This document shows, in pieces, positions 24,843 to 33,859 of a stretch of DNA of 64,000 nt. The DNA is from Arthrobacter sp. FW306-07-I (GTDB lineage: Bacteria > Actinomycetota > Actinomycetes > Actinomycetales > Micrococcaceae). The position numbers and the translations under genes were made by a program. The notes beneath the pieces are model-generated. The model was not told the origin of the DNA, did no database searches, and saw nothing but the letters and a program-made list of their open reading frames with translations. The stretch lies in contig NZ_CP084550.1 in NCBI RefSeq assembly GCF_021800405.1, positions 2,790,001 through 2,854,000 of the forward strand, given 5' to 3'. Position 1 is the first letter of the stretch; each line of letters begins with the position of its first letter.

Positions 24843-25312
24843 TGACTGACAACACGAACGTACCGGCGCCGGAAATCCTTGACACGGCGGAATGCTGGAC
24901 ACTCCTCTCCCAAACCGGGGTGGGGCGGCTCGCCGTCATCGCCGACGGCCACCCCGACGTCTTCCCCGTCAACTACAAGGTGGACGGCCAAACGCTGGTG
25001 TTCCGCACCGGCAGCGGCACCAAGCAGCAGGCAATCCAGTCGGATGCCGCGGTTGCACTGGAAGCCGATGCTGTCAGCCCGCAGTTCGGCCTTGCCTGGA
25101 GCGTCGTTATCAAGGGCAAGGCACAGGAGACCACGCCCACGGGCCCCGACCTCGACGACATCCGCCGTGCCCTGTTTCCCTGGCAGGGCGTAGGGCAGGA
25201 GCACTTCATCCGCATCACGCCGGAGTCCATCACGGGGAGGCGTTTTACAGTAAACGCGCCGCTGCTGTGGCAAACCCCGCTGGACGACGCAACCCGCGCC
25301 GGCTTCGAATAG
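24842..25312 (+). CDS. Pyridoxamine 5'-phosphate oxidase-like split-barrel protein 2
   Basis: 156-residue paralogue of the PPOX proteins at 22167 and 30684. Conserved segments: [63 protein letters not shown] and the end segment [20 protein letters not shown] 3 shares [14 protein letters not shown] and FPWQAG.. segments and is the closest relative. Cofactor (flavin, F420 or heme) not predictable. Leaderless-type start; followed 50 bp later by an AdhA-type dehydrogenase in the same direction, probably co-transcribed. Confidence 0.83.
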   Translation: MTDNTNVPAPEILDTAECWTLLSQTGVGRLAVIADGHPDVFPVNYKVDGQTLVFRTGSGTKQQAIQSDAAVALEADAVSPQFGLAWSVVIKGKAQETTPTGPDLDDIRRALFPWQGVGQEHFIRITPESITGRRFTVNAPLLWQTPLDDATRAGFE

Positions 25313-25361
25313 GCGGCCGCCGGGCAGGAGACGCCGGCAGGACAACGGACAGGAGAACGCT

Positions 25362-26381
25362 GTGCGGGCATGGTGGGTGAACCAGCCGGGGCCCATATCC
25401 ACCCATCCACTGCTGCTGGGTGAGCGGCCCACCCCCAGACCTGCCGCCGGCGAACTTCTGGTGGAAGTGAGCGTTTGCGGCGTCTGCCGGACAGACCTCC
25501 ACCTCGCTGAAGGAGACCTGGCGCCGCGGCATCCGCACGTGGTGCCAGGCCACGAAGCAGTCGGCGTCGTCATTGAAACGGGGGCGGATTGCACGCGGTT
25601 CACAGTAGGTGACAGGGTTGGCGTGGCGTGGCTCGGCGGGACCTGCGGCCGGTGCCCCTACTGCCGCCGAAGTGAAGAGAACCTTTGCTCGTCACCCGTC
25701 TTTACCGGCTGGGACAGGGATGGGGGCTACGCAGAGCACCTGACGGTAGCGGAGGACTTTGCCTACCCTCTGCCTGCCTCATTTACCGACGAACAAGCTG
25801 CGCCGTTGCTGTGTTCCGGAATTATCGGGTACCGCGCCCTGAAACGCGCAGCCCTGCCGGTCGGCGGGCGCCTGGGCATCTACGGCTTCGGCAGTTCAGC
25901 CCACATCACCGCGCAACTGGCACTCAAACAGGGCGCCTCTGTGTTCGTCATGACCCGGTCCCCGGGCGCACGGTCACTGGCGTTGGACCTGGGAGCGGAG
26001 TATGCAGGGGACGCGTACGCCGAACCGCCGGTACCGCTCGATTCCGCCATCCTGTTTGCACCGGCAGGTGACCTCGTTCCCGTCGCCCTGCGTGCCCTCG
26101 ACCGCGGCGGGACGCTGACAATCGCGGGCATCCACCTGAGCGACATCCCGGCCCTGGATTACGCCAGGGAGCTCTTTTTTGAACGGCAGGTGCGCAGCGT
26201 GACAGCCAACACCAGGAGGGACGGGCAGGAGTTCCTGACCCTCGCAGCCCGGCTTTCCCTGGCCCTCACCACCACGGTGTACCCGTTTGCCGCTGCCGAT
26301 AAGGCCCTGGAAGACCTGGCGGCGGACAGGATAACCGGGTCGGCGGTCCTGCGGGTCCGCCCCGAACAGGCTGTGCAATAG
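25362..26381 (+). CDS. AdhA-type zinc-dependent alcohol dehydrogenase
   Basis: Medium-chain dehydrogenase of 339 residues, closely matching the layout I recall for mycobacterial Adh[39 protein letters not shown], then GHEAVGVV. Catalytic zinc ligands Cys39 and His64; structural zinc cysteines 95, 98, 101 and 109 in GTCGRCPYC...LC. The coenzyme fold motif is IYGFGSSAH rather than the usual GxGxxG, as in this subgroup. GTG start at 25362 with AGGAG nearby. Oxidises or reduces alcohols/aldehydes with NAD(P); substrate not known. Confidence 0.9.
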   Translation: MRAWWVNQPGPISTHPLLLGERPTPRPAAGELLVEVSVCGVCRTDLHLAEGDLAPRHPHVVPGHEAVGVVIETGADCTRFTVGDRVGVAWLGGTCGRCPYCRRSEENLCSSPVFTGWDRDGGYAEHLTVAEDFAYPLPASFTDEQAAPLLCSGIIGYRALKRAALPVGGRLGIYGFGSSAHITAQLALKQGASVFVMTRSPGARSLALDLGAEYAGDAYAEPPVPLDSAILFAPAGDLVPVALRALDRGGTLTIAGIHLSDIPALDYARELFFERQVRSVTANTRRDGQEFLTLAARLSLALTTTVYPFAAADKALEDLAADRITGSAVLRVRPEQAVQ

Positions 26382-26418
26382 TTTCTGCAGGCCGCCCGAT
26401 TCCCGTCACTGCGCCACC

Positions 26419-27444
26419 TCAGCCGAACAGGACGGCGGCCTCCTTGTAGCGCGCCTCGGGCACCACTTTCAGTTGTCCCAGCGCCTCGTCCAGGCCGACA
26501 TTCACGATGTCCGTGCCACGCAGCGACACCATGGTGCCCCACCGTCCCGCTGCTGCGGATTCGACCGCGGCCAGGCCCAGGCGGGTGGCAAGGACACGGT
26601 CGAAGGCCGTTGGCTCGCCGCCGCGCTGAATGTGGCCCAGGACCGTGGCCCGGGTTTCGATGCCGGTCCTCATCTGTAGTTCCCCTTCAAGCAGCAGCCC
26701 GATGCCTCCCAGTCGTGGCCTGCCGAAAGTATCCAGGCCGCGGGGGGCGTAAGGCGCAGGGTGCCCCTCGGGTGCGAAGGCTTCGGCCACCACCACAAGG
26801 GGAGCCCTGCCGCGGTCGCGGGCGGATACCACCCATGAACAGACCTGGTCCAGGGATACGGGATGCTCCGGTATGAGGATGGCGTGCGCGCCGGAGGCCA
26901 TCCCGGAATGCAGGGCTATCCACCCTGCGTTGCGGCCCATGACTTCCGCCACCATGCAGCGGTGATGGGATTCGCCTGTGGTCCGCAGGCGGTCCATGGC
27001 TTCCGTGGCAGTCTGGACTGCGGTGTCAAAGCCAAAGGTGTAGTCCGTAGCGCCAAGGTCGTTGTCGATGGTCTTGGGCACCCCCACCACGTTGATGTCC
27101 TGCGCGCACAGTTCCCGGGCGGCCGCCAGCGTCCCCTCTCCCCCGATGGCGATCAGGCCTTCCAGGCCGTTGCGCCGAAAACAGCTCCGCACGCCATCGA
27201 TTCCCTTCCCTACCAGCGGGTTGGTTCGCGACGTGCCCAGGATGGTTCCGCCCAGGCGCGAGATCCCACGGACGCTCGTCCGGGGCAAAGGAACGGCGTC
27301 CTGTTCAAGGACACCCCGCCATCCGTCCCTGAACCCCAGGAATTCGTATCCGTGCGCCACGTCCCCGCCCAGTACGGCTCCGCGGATGACCGCATTGACC
27401 CCCGGGCAGTCACCACCACTGGTGAGGATTCCCAGCCGTTTCAC
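26419..27444 (-). CDS. 6-phosphofructokinase
   Basis: Glycolytic enzyme of 341 residues (PfkA superfamily). Motifs: TSGGDCPGVNAVIRG (9-22), GGEGT (101-105) and PKTIDND (123-129). The Gly at the position equivalent to E. coli Gly104 together with Lys124 is the pattern of actinobacterial group-III enzymes that use ATP although they resemble PPi-dependent ones; donor choice therefore remains open. MGRNAGWIALHSG and HIQRGGEPTAFDR complete the active site. Its ATG overlaps the stop of the phosphorylase fusion (ATGA), so phosphorylase, mutase and kinase are made together. Confidence 0.92.
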   Translation of the reverse strand: MKRLGILTSGGDCPGVNAVIRGAVLGGDVAHGYEFLGFRDGWRGVLEQDAVPLPRTSVRGISRLGGTILGTSRTNPLVGKGIDGVRSCFRRNGLEGLIAIGGEGTLAAARELCAQDINVVGVPKTIDNDLGATDYTFGFDTAVQTATEAMDRLRTTGESHHRCMVAEVMGRNAGWIALHSGMASGAHAILIPEHPVSLDQVCSWVVSARDRGRAPLVVVAEAFAPEGHPAPYAPRGLDTFGRPRLGGIGLLLEGELQMRTGIETRATVLGHIQRGGEPTAFDRVLATRLGLAAVESAAAGRWGTMVSLRGTDIVNVGLDEALGQLKVVPEARYKEAAVLFG

Positions 27445-30400
27445 GACGCCGCCAGTCCGGGGGCCCGGGCAGGCAACGGGAAGTGCCGGGTCCGGCCGGG
27501 AGGCAGGACAACGTCGGTGCCGTACACATGCACCTTGATGGGGCCGGCGTCGCCAGGGGCGGAGGCGATGCTCATCCGCCCATCCTTGAGATGCACCCGA
27601 AGCCGGTGCCCCCGGTACAGGACTTCGAAGGCCACGCCGCGAAGACCCGTGGGCAGGTTGGGGGCGAACACGATGGTCTCCCCGCTGAACCGCAGGCCCG
27701 CGAAGCTGCGCTGCACCACGTCGATCGTGCCGCCCATTGCGCCTAAATGGATCCCCGCGCGGGTGGTGCCGTGCTGGGTGTCGTCCAAATCGGCGTCGAG
27801 CGCTTCCCGGAAGCTGTCCCAGGCCCTGTCCGCGTCCAGCCCTGCCAGGACGGATGCGTGTGCAACCCTGCTTAGCGTGGAGCCATGGGCCGTCCTGGCG
27901 AGGTAGTACTCAATGGTCCGGTTGAGTTGTTCCTGCCCGAACCCGTAATGCAGCCGCTGAAGCATGCTGACCAGTCCTTCGTGGCCCAGCAGGTACGGCA
28001 GCATCAGGACATCCGCCTGTTTTGCCAGTTTGTAGCAGTTGGTCGCGTCGTTCTCGGCTTCCAGGATCAGGTCCAGGCGTTCAATGTCACCGTACTCGTC
28101 CCGGTAATGCTCCCAATCAAGCTCCTTCAGATCCCCGTAGCCTTCGAACTGGCTGATGACGCCGTCACTGTGAAAGGGGACGTACATCGCGCTTCCCATG
28201 TGCGCCCACCCGGCTGTTTCCTCATCGGTGACACCGAGGCGTTCCATGAGCCCGGCACGCTCGCTGCCATGGAGGAAGGACAGGATGCCCGCCGCCTGGG
28301 CGCAGACCCACGCGGCCATGACGTTGGTGTAGGCATTATCGTCCAGGCCTGGTTTGTCCCGGCCAGGGTACCCCGTGTGGTATTCGTCCGGTCCCACCAC
28401 GCCGCGCAGGTGGTACCGGCCGCCCTGCTCGTCGTAGCAGGCCAGGGATCGGAAGAACCTGGCAACCTCGATCACCAGCTCGGCCCCCTTTTGGAGGAGC
28501 CAAATCTTGTTCCCAGTGGCCTGGAAGTACTGCCAGGCGTTGAAGGCAACGGCCAGCCCCGAGTGGACCTGCAGATGCGAGTGGTCCTTCACCCACCTTC
28601 CGGACCTTTCGTTGTACAGCCATTTTGGCGTCTCCTCGGTCCCATCACTGCCGCTCTGCCATGGGAACTTGGCTCCTTCCAGTCCCGCCATCACTGCAGC
28701 ATGCCGGGCAGCGGGAAGCCGCCGCCACCGGTAATCGAGCACGGAGCGGGCAATGTCGGGCGTCCTTGAGGTGAGCACCGGCAGGACGAACAGCTCATCC
28801 CAAAAGACGTGGCCGCGGTAGCCTTCGCCATGCAGGCCGCGCGCGGTGACGCCGGCGTCGAGTTCGGCCGTGTGGTGGGTCAATGTCTGCAACAAATGGA
28901 AGATGTGCAGGTTAAGAACCAGTTTCACCTGGACCGGAGCATCGATGTCCACCAAAAACGGCCGGACTTCGCGCCGCCAGGCATCCTCGTGCGCCGCCAG
29001 CAACGCATCATAGTCACCGCCTGCGCGCCCGAGCACGGCCCTGGCCTCAGTCGCCGGGGAGGAGATGGCACGGTCGCGGGACGTCACCACGGCCACTGTC
29101 TTGGTGATCCGCGCCGTCGCGCCTGCCTCAAGGGAAAGCAGCAGGGTATGGAAATGGAACGCGCCTTTCCTGCCGCCCTCGCTTCCTTTCGCCGCCTGGG
29201 ACAGGGATGTCCGATAGGCTGCGGCGATGCGGATCAGGCTTTGCGTGGTTTCCACTTCGACGACGGAGGTTCCGTCGGAAGGCAGCTCCAGGCTGGAGCC
29301 GCGCGGGGCAGTCATGTCAGCGAGATGGATGTCGGAACCCTGGGCGTGTTCAGGCAGGTTGGCGTTGCGCACGGCGGCATTTATGCCGCTGCGGACTTCC
29401 ACGTCACCTCTCCAGCCCAGCGCAGTAATCACCGTTTCAAGGACAAGCAGGTGGGGTTCTGCCATGGATGCAAAGCGGGTCTGCACCACTTCCAGGCACC
29501 GGTGGTCTGCGCCCTCCAACAGCAGCCTCCGTTCGAGCAACGCCTTTCTAAGGTCCAGGACACGGCGCTCGCGGATGACGGTCATTCCGCCTTCCGACCA
29601 CCACGGCTGGCCGGACAAGCGCAAGTCAAGCGGCAGGCAATCGGGTGCGTTAACCATGTGTTCTTCCAGCAGCGTCTCGCCGGCGGCCTTGGCGAGGACC
29701 CGGTTGTACACGCCCGCAAGATACATGCCCGCGTAGCTGAAGGGTCCGCCCTCGGGTGCCGCTCCCCGCACGCCCATGTAACCGTTGCCCAGCGTGGTCA
29801 GCGCTTCCCGGTGCCCCTCGTGCGCGGCGTCGAAACCTTCGTAGACGAGGTGCCATGCGTTGCCGATGACTTGTCCCAGGTCCAGCTCTCCCACGTCGTT
29901 GAGGACGATTCCGGCACCGGCCGCTTCGAGCTGGCGGCGGTTCCCGGTGCGGTCGATTCCCACCACGAGGCCGAAACCGCCGCGCCGGCCGGTCTCGACC
30001 CCCGCCGCCGAATCCTCCACCACCACGGCGTGTGCCGGAGCCACCCCCAGCCGTGATGCGGCCTCAAGAAAAACGTCCGGTGCCGGCTTTCCGCGCAGAC
30101 CCAGCCCGGCCGCCGTCGTTCCGTCCATCACTGCCTGGAACAAATCATGGATGCCTGCCGCTTGCAGGACCAGCGAGGCGTTCCGGCTTGAGGTGACCAC
30201 GGCGGTTGGCACCGCCGCGCCCGCAAGCCGTTGCAGCAGTTCCAGTGTTCCGGGGTAGCTCTGGACGCCGTCATCGCGGAGGTGCTGCAGGAAGTATTCG
30301 TTCTTCCAGGCCCCCAGGCCGAATCCGGTCCAGGCTCCGGCCGCGTCGGTCTCTTTCCCCTTTTCAACCTTGACTCCGCGGGCGGCGAGGAACCGCACCA

Positions 30401-30626
30401 CCCCTTCCTCACGCGGCATCCCGTCAATGAAGGTGAGGTAGTCAGCCCTGCTGAGGGGGGCACGGTTGGCGTCCGCCGGAACCCTGGGGTCATGCAGGAT
30501 CCGCTCAAACGCGTCTTTCCATGCTGCCTGGTGGACCAGCGCCGTGTTGGTGACCACCCCGTCGAGGTCGAAAATGACGGCGTCGAATGGTGGTTTGGCG
30601 GCAGCGGCGGTGGGCGACCCGATCAT
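27441..30626 (-). CDS. Beta-phosphoglucomutase (HAD) fused to GH65 disaccharide phosphorylase
   Basis: Two-domain enzyme of 1061 residues. Residues 14-240 are a HAD beta-phosphoglucomutase domain (FDAVIFDLDGVVTNT with the two catalytic Asp; VVEDSAAGVETGRRGGF). Residues 260-1050 are a family-65 glycoside phosphorylase: N-terminal beta-sandwich, (alpha/alpha)6 barrel with FWDELFVLP, the general acid Glu748 in GPDEYHTGYPG, and HGSTLSRVAHASVLAG near the phosphate site. Expected flow: trehalose, maltose or kojibiose plus phosphate gives beta-glucose 1-phosphate, which the mutase domain turns into glucose 6-phosphate without ATP. In mycobacteria the two activities are separate neighbours. ATG start; no ribosome site seen. 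A GGGCC dyad lies 42 bp upstream. Confidence 0.92.
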   Translation of the reverse strand: MIGSPTAAAAKPPFDAVIFDLDGVVTNTALVHQAAWKDAFERILHDPRVPADANRAPLSRADYLTFIDGMPREEGVVRFLAARGVKVEKGKETDAAGAWTGFGLGAWKNEYFLQHLRDDGVQSYPGTLELLQRLAGAAVPTAVVTSSRNASLVLQAAGIHDLFQAVMDGTTAAGLGLRGKPAPDVFLEAASRLGVAPAHAVVVEDSAAGVETGRRGGFGLVVGIDRTGNRRQLEAAGAGIVLNDVGELDLGQVIGNAWHLVYEGFDAAHEGHREALTTLGNGYMGVRGAAPEGGPFSYAGMYLAGVYNRVLAKAAGETLLEEHMVNAPDCLPLDLRLSGQPWWSEGGMTVIRERRVLDLRKALLERRLLLEGADHRCLEVVQTRFASMAEPHLLVLETVITALGWRGDVEVRSGINAAVRNANLPEHAQGSDIHLADMTAPRGSSLELPSDGTSVVEVETTQSLIRIAAAYRTSLSQAAKGSEGGRKGAFHFHTLLLSLEAGATARITKTVAVVTSRDRAISSPATEARAVLGRAGGDYDALLAAHEDAWRREVRPFLVDIDAPVQVKLVLNLHIFHLLQTLTHHTAELDAGVTARGLHGEGYRGHVFWDELFVLPVLTSRTPDIARSVLDYRWRRLPAARHAAVMAGLEGAKFPWQSGSDGTEETPKWLYNERSGRWVKDHSHLQVHSGLAVAFNAWQYFQATGNKIWLLQKGAELVIEVARFFRSLACYDEQGGRYHLRGVVGPDEYHTGYPGRDKPGLDDNAYTNVMAAWVCAQAAGILSFLHGSERAGLMERLGVTDEETAGWAHMGSAMYVPFHSDGVISQFEGYGDLKELDWEHYRDEYGDIERLDLILEAENDATNCYKLAKQADVLMLPYLLGHEGLVSMLQRLHYGFGQEQLNRTIEYYLARTAHGSTLSRVAHASVLAGLDADRAWDSFREALDADLDDTQHGTTRAGIHLGAMGGTIDVVQRSFAGLRFSGETIVFAPNLPTGLRGVAFEVLYRGHRLRVHLKDGRMSIASAPGDAGPIKVHVYGTDVVLPPGRTRHFPLPARAPGLAAS

Positions 30627-30659
30627 AGGTAAGTGGTACCAGCAAGCCCGGGTTCCGGA

Positions 30660-30676
30660 AAGGGCCGATGGGCCCG
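30660..30676. promoter_or_regulatory. GGGCC-N3-GGGCC dyad, possible DosR/DevR-like box 2
   Basis: AAGGGCCGATGGGCCCG: the 14-mer GGGCCGATGGGCCC is palindromic at 12 of 14 positions and shares AAGGGCC-N3-GG with the box at 24764. Its centre is 42 bp upstream of the phosphorylase-fusion start codon, the usual place for an activator touching the -35 region. Lies in the 57-bp gap between PPOX protein 3 and the fusion gene. Regulator unknown. Confidence 0.4.
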
Positions 30677-30683
30677 GCGCCGA

Positions 30684-31148
30684 CTAAGCAGTGTCCCTGC
30701 GTGCCGCGTGTCCCACATGGTTCCACCACGTAAGCGGGGATGTGATGGTGAAGCGCCGTCCGCTGACGGAGGTGGGGACGATTCGGACGAAGTGATCCTT
30801 TTCGCCAGCCTGCCAAGGGAAAAGTGTCAGCCCGGCCCCTGCCAGGAGTTCCTCTGAGGGCTCCAGGGTGACCGCTCTGCCCTTGACCAGCACGCTCCAT
30901 GCCCTGGATGCGTCATGGCCGTCGGCTTCAAGCGCGACGGCTAGCGGTCCCCCGGCTGCGCGCAGTTTGGCACCTTCCCCGGTGCGGAAAACAACTGACT
31001 GTTGATCCACCTTGTAATTGACCGGGAAGACTTCCGGATACCCGTCCACCAGTACGGCCAGGTGCCCGACGGACACGCCTCGGAGGAGGTCCCAGCACGT
31101 TCCTGCGTCGAGGACTTCGGTAGGCGTTTGCAGCGCGTCGTTGTGCAT
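30684..31148 (-). CDS. Pyridoxamine 5'-phosphate oxidase-like split-barrel protein 3
   Basis: Third 154-residue PPOX paralogue: [64 protein letters not shown], and the end segment SGRRFTITSPLTWWNHV. ATG at 31148 is chosen because TATCTT (minus strand 31160-31155) lies six bases upstream, a leaderless arrangement; an upstream open frame lacks family character. Same strand as the phosphorylase/phosphofructokinase operon and 57 bp from it, so the three may be partly co-transcribed. Confidence 0.83.
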   Translation of the reverse strand: MHNDALQTPTEVLDAGTCWDLLRGVSVGHLAVLVDGYPEVFPVNYKVDQQSVVFRTGEGAKLRAAGGPLAVALEADGHDASRAWSVLVKGRAVTLEPSEELLAGAGLTLFPWQAGEKDHFVRIVPTSVSGRRFTITSPLTWWNHVGHAARRDTA

Positions 31149-31440
31149 GCTCCGAAGATAGCGGGGCGGCGGCCCGGAGTACCAGAGCATTTCGGCCCGG
31201 CCCGGGTGCAGGCCACATTTCGGCGCGGACTCCCGGTGCATATATCCAGCAGCAATTCGCGCCATGCCCGGTGCTAAAGTACAACCGGGTAATTCTCTCC
31301 CCTTACCTGGTCAAAATCGGGCCCTTTTCTTGGCTTTATCGACTGCACGTCGCGCGTGAAACGAGCACCGGTCGTAAACAGGTGTCGGCGTCGAGGGGGC
31401 AGGGCTTGCATTCACTTGACAGAAAAATTGAGGAGTACGT
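31149..31440. other. Divergent intergenic region between PPOX 3 and the acyltransferase
   Basis: 292 bp without a supported gene. It holds the PPOX 3 leaderless-type -10 (31160-31155, minus) and, at the right end, GAGGAG (31430-31435) serving the acyltransferase GTG. Base composition falls from G/C-rich to noticeably A/T-richer after about 31270. No structured RNA recognised. Confidence 0.5.
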
Positions 31441-33588
31441 GTGACCGGACAGGTCTTGCTATCCAGGGCTGACGTGCGGCGGACAGAAGCGGCCAGCGCT
31501 ACCCGCAAGGACATTCAGGCCCTTCGCGCCTTGGCCGTCGGACTCGTGGTGCTCAATCACCTGTGGCCACTAAGGCTTCCAGGTGGTTATGTCGGCGTCG
31601 ACGTCTTCTTCGTGATTTCGGGATACCTGATTACCAAGCACTTGCTTGGGGAACTGGAGCGCTCGAACCGGATCGACCTCGGGAAGTTCTATTCACGGCG
31701 GATCAGGAGATTGCTTCCGGCCGCAACCCTTGTCGCCGTAATCTCGCTATTGGCCGCGTGGGCCCTGCTGCCTTTCTCGCGCTGGGTCTCAATCGCACAG
31801 GAAACAATGGCGTCCGTTCTCTACGTTGAAAACTGGGTCCTGGCGGCCAAGTCCGTGGATTACTCTGCGCATAACGAAGTCGCGTCGACCGTACAGCACT
31901 TTTGGTCCTTGTCAGTGGAGGAGCAGTTCTATCTGCTCTGGCCGCTGCTCCTTCTTGGGCTGTTCTTGGCTGCGGCCCGGCTCCGTGTCCGCCGGCGGGT
32001 GTTTCTCGCGCTGGGTGTTACTGTCGTCAGCGCCCTGGCCTGGGCCTTTTGTATCTGGTTCACCTACACAAACAAGAGCCCGGCCTACTTTGTCACGCCT
32101 GCCCGTGTATGGGAGTTCGGCGCGGGAGCCCTGATTGCGATCGGTGGCCCCCAATCATTGGCGGCTTTACGTCTGCGGCTGCCGAGTTATCACCTGTCTG
32201 TGTCCGGCGCGGCACAATGGCTCGGATACTGTTTGATAGCGTATTCCGCGTTTTCCTACAACGAGCAGACGTATTTCCCTGGTATCGCTGCGGCAGTCCC
32301 CGTCGTCGGCACTGCGCTCGTGATCGCCTCCGGACCCAACAGCCCGTTCTGGTCCCCTAACCGGATTTTCGCCGTCAAGCCCATCCAGCTGGTGGGTGAC
32401 GTGTCCTATTCCCTGTATCTGTGGCACTGGCCATTGATCGTTTTGGCCCCGGCACTTTTGGGCCACTCCCTGTGGACCAAGGACAAAATACTTGTACTGG
32501 TCCTCGCCATTGCGCTGGCCTATGTTTCCAAGAAACTTGTTGAAGACCCGGGCCGCACTAAACTCCTGCGCGCGGCCAAACCAGTTCACGTCGTCCGATA
32601 TATGGCAGCGACTATGGCATTTGTCTGCGCCCTTGGCGGCGGCCTCCTGCTGAGCTTTGGCAAGGCCCAGGAAGCCGAAACTGCGAAGCTTCAGTCACTC
32701 TCCGGAGGGCCCTGTTACGGGGCGCGCAGCCTGGACCCGAAAAACAATTGCAGCGATCCGTTCGGGGCTGCCCAAGTCGCAAATGTGGGTCCGAATGAAG
32801 CACCACGTTTTGACGCTCCCGAATGTCACCCTGCAGCTGACCCCATAGTCTTCGAAGACCAGAAGATCCTGACGGACTGCGATTTCACCGGGGGCGCGCA
32901 ATCCGCAGCAACCGTATGGCTGATCGGTGACTCGCACGCGGAGCAATGGAAAGGCGCGTTATACGAGCTTGCAAAGCTTCACAAGTGGAAGCTAAAGGAG
33001 TCCATGGTCGGCGGCTGTCCATTTGTGGATGTAAAGCGAGTCGCCTTCATGGGAGACCCAGCCACCGATCCTCACTCGCAACTGCGATGCTTGTCGTGGA
33101 GTCAGCAGGTAACGGACCGAATTGTCCGGGAAAAGCCCGACATGGTTTTCGTTTCATCATTTGGAGCCGGCGAAAGCATAGATGACGGCACCGGCCGCTC
33201 CCAGCTGGACCAGTACAACGATGCGGTAACCAAGCGATTCAGAGAATGGACCGACGCCGGTTCACGGGTCTTCGTCTTCCGGGATCCCCCGCTGACCCTG
33301 CGGCACAGCAGCCCGGACTGCGTCGCGCTCAACCAGCAACACCCGATTAGCTGTGCAAACGCGCGGGCCGAGGCTTTGCTGCCGGACCCTGTCGCTGATG
33401 CCGCCCACCGCATCGGCAAACCTAATGTGAAAGTCCTCGACCTGTCCGATCAGTTCTGTGACGACCGCAGCTGCTATGCAGTGATAGGTGGCCTCCAGGT
33501 TTACGCCGATTATGACCATGCGGCACGCAGCTACATCCGCTCCCTCGTGCCCGTGCTGGCTCAGAGGTTTAACGAGGCCCAGCAATAG
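31441..33588 (+). CDS. Membrane acyltransferase of the OafA/YrhL family with C-terminal SGNH domain
   Basis: 715-residue membrane enzyme. The N-terminal acyltransferase-3 domain (about 25-390, ten hydrophobic helices) starts RKDIQALRALAVGLVVLNHL and contains GGYVGVDVFFVISGYLI and FWSLSVEEQFYLLWPLL. After a last helix near 400, an extracellular SGNH domain has the nucleophile Ser498 in LIGDSHAEQW and an Asp/His pair in YADYDHAARSYI close to the end. Such enzymes O-acetylate cell-surface polysaccharide or peptidoglycan. GTG start with GAGGAG five bases upstream. Codon use is more A/T-rich than in neighbours, and the gene lies against the 3' end of ssrA, which suggests acquisition. Confidence 0.93.
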   Translation: MTGQVLLSRADVRRTEAASATRKDIQALRALAVGLVVLNHLWPLRLPGGYVGVDVFFVISGYLITKHLLGELERSNRIDLGKFYSRRIRRLLPAATLVAVISLLAAWALLPFSRWVSIAQETMASVLYVENWVLAAKSVDYSAHNEVASTVQHFWSLSVEEQFYLLWPLLLLGLFLAAARLRVRRRVFLALGVTVVSALAWAFCIWFTYTNKSPAYFVTPARVWEFGAGALIAIGGPQSLAALRLRLPSYHLSVSGAAQWLGYCLIAYSAFSYNEQTYFPGIAAAVPVVGTALVIASGPNSPFWSPNRIFAVKPIQLVGDVSYSLYLWHWPLIVLAPALLGHSLWTKDKILVLVLAIALAYVSKKLVEDPGRTKLLRAAKPVHVVRYMAATMAFVCALGGGLLLSFGKAQEAETAKLQSLSGGPCYGARSLDPKNNCSDPFGAAQVANVGPNEAPRFDAPECHPAADPIVFEDQKILTDCDFTGGAQSAATVWLIGDSHAEQWKGALYELAKLHKWKLKESMVGGCPFVDVKRVAFMGDPATDPHSQLRCLSWSQQVTDRIVREKPDMVFVSSFGAGESIDDGTGRSQLDQYNDAVTKRFREWTDAGSRVFVFRDPPLTLRHSSPDCVALNQQHPISCANARAEALLPDPVADAAHRIGKPNVKVLDLSDQFCDDRSCYAVIGGLQVYADYDHAARSYIRSLVPVLAQRFNEAQQ

Positions 33589-33600
33589 GTCCTCCTACGG

Positions 33601-33624
33601 CACCCCGGCCAGTTGACCGGGGTG
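33601..33624. terminator. Hairpin after the acyltransferase gene
   Basis: CACCCCGG (33601-33608) pairs with CCGGGGTG (33617-33624) across an 8-base loop, just after the acyltransferase stop. A very similar hairpin stands at 33788-33811 on the other side of the transposase remnant. No T-run. Confidence 0.5.
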
Positions 33625-33626
33625 CT

Positions 33627-33821
33627 CACCACATCGGCATCGGTTGCGCCGACGCCCGCAAACATGTCCTGATGCTCGTCCACAACGACGTCACCATCAG
33701 CGACGCCACCACCGGCGGGATCATCCGCGAACTCACCATCGACCCCGCCAAGGAACCGCCAGCCCAGAAAAACAGGGCAAAGAAAAACACCCCGGTCCGA
33801 AGACCGGGGTGCTACCGATGA
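33627..33821 (+). pseudogene. C-terminal remnant of an IS481-like transposase/integrase
   Basis: An open frame of 64 codons without a start codon reading HHIGIGCADARKHVLMLV, then NDVTISDATTGGIIRELTID. This resembles the end of DDE transposases of the IS481 type, where a short beta-domain ends with ...GEILRELTLDP. The catalytic DDE core is absent and the left boundary is abrupt at a hairpin, so only the tail survives. The remnant lies between two near-identical hairpins and next to ssrA. Confidence 0.7.
33788..33811. terminator. Hairpin at the end of the transposase remnant
   Basis: Perfect 10-bp stem CACCCCGGTC (33788-33797) and GACCGGGGTG (33802-33811) with a stable CGAA tetraloop, preceded by A-rich sequence (a U-tract for minus-strand transcripts). 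It is placed to stop the minus-strand tmRNA transcript. Confidence 0.65.
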
Positions 33822-33859
33822 CTCGACTCATCCGTGAAGGATGGCTCGAGTCACCATTG

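Noticed and set aside
31163..31175. GGGGCGGCGGCCC upstream of PPOX 3 as a third DosR-like box
   Set aside because: One core position fails, it overlaps the promoter about 21 bp before the start point, and the surrounding sequence is simply G/C-rich.
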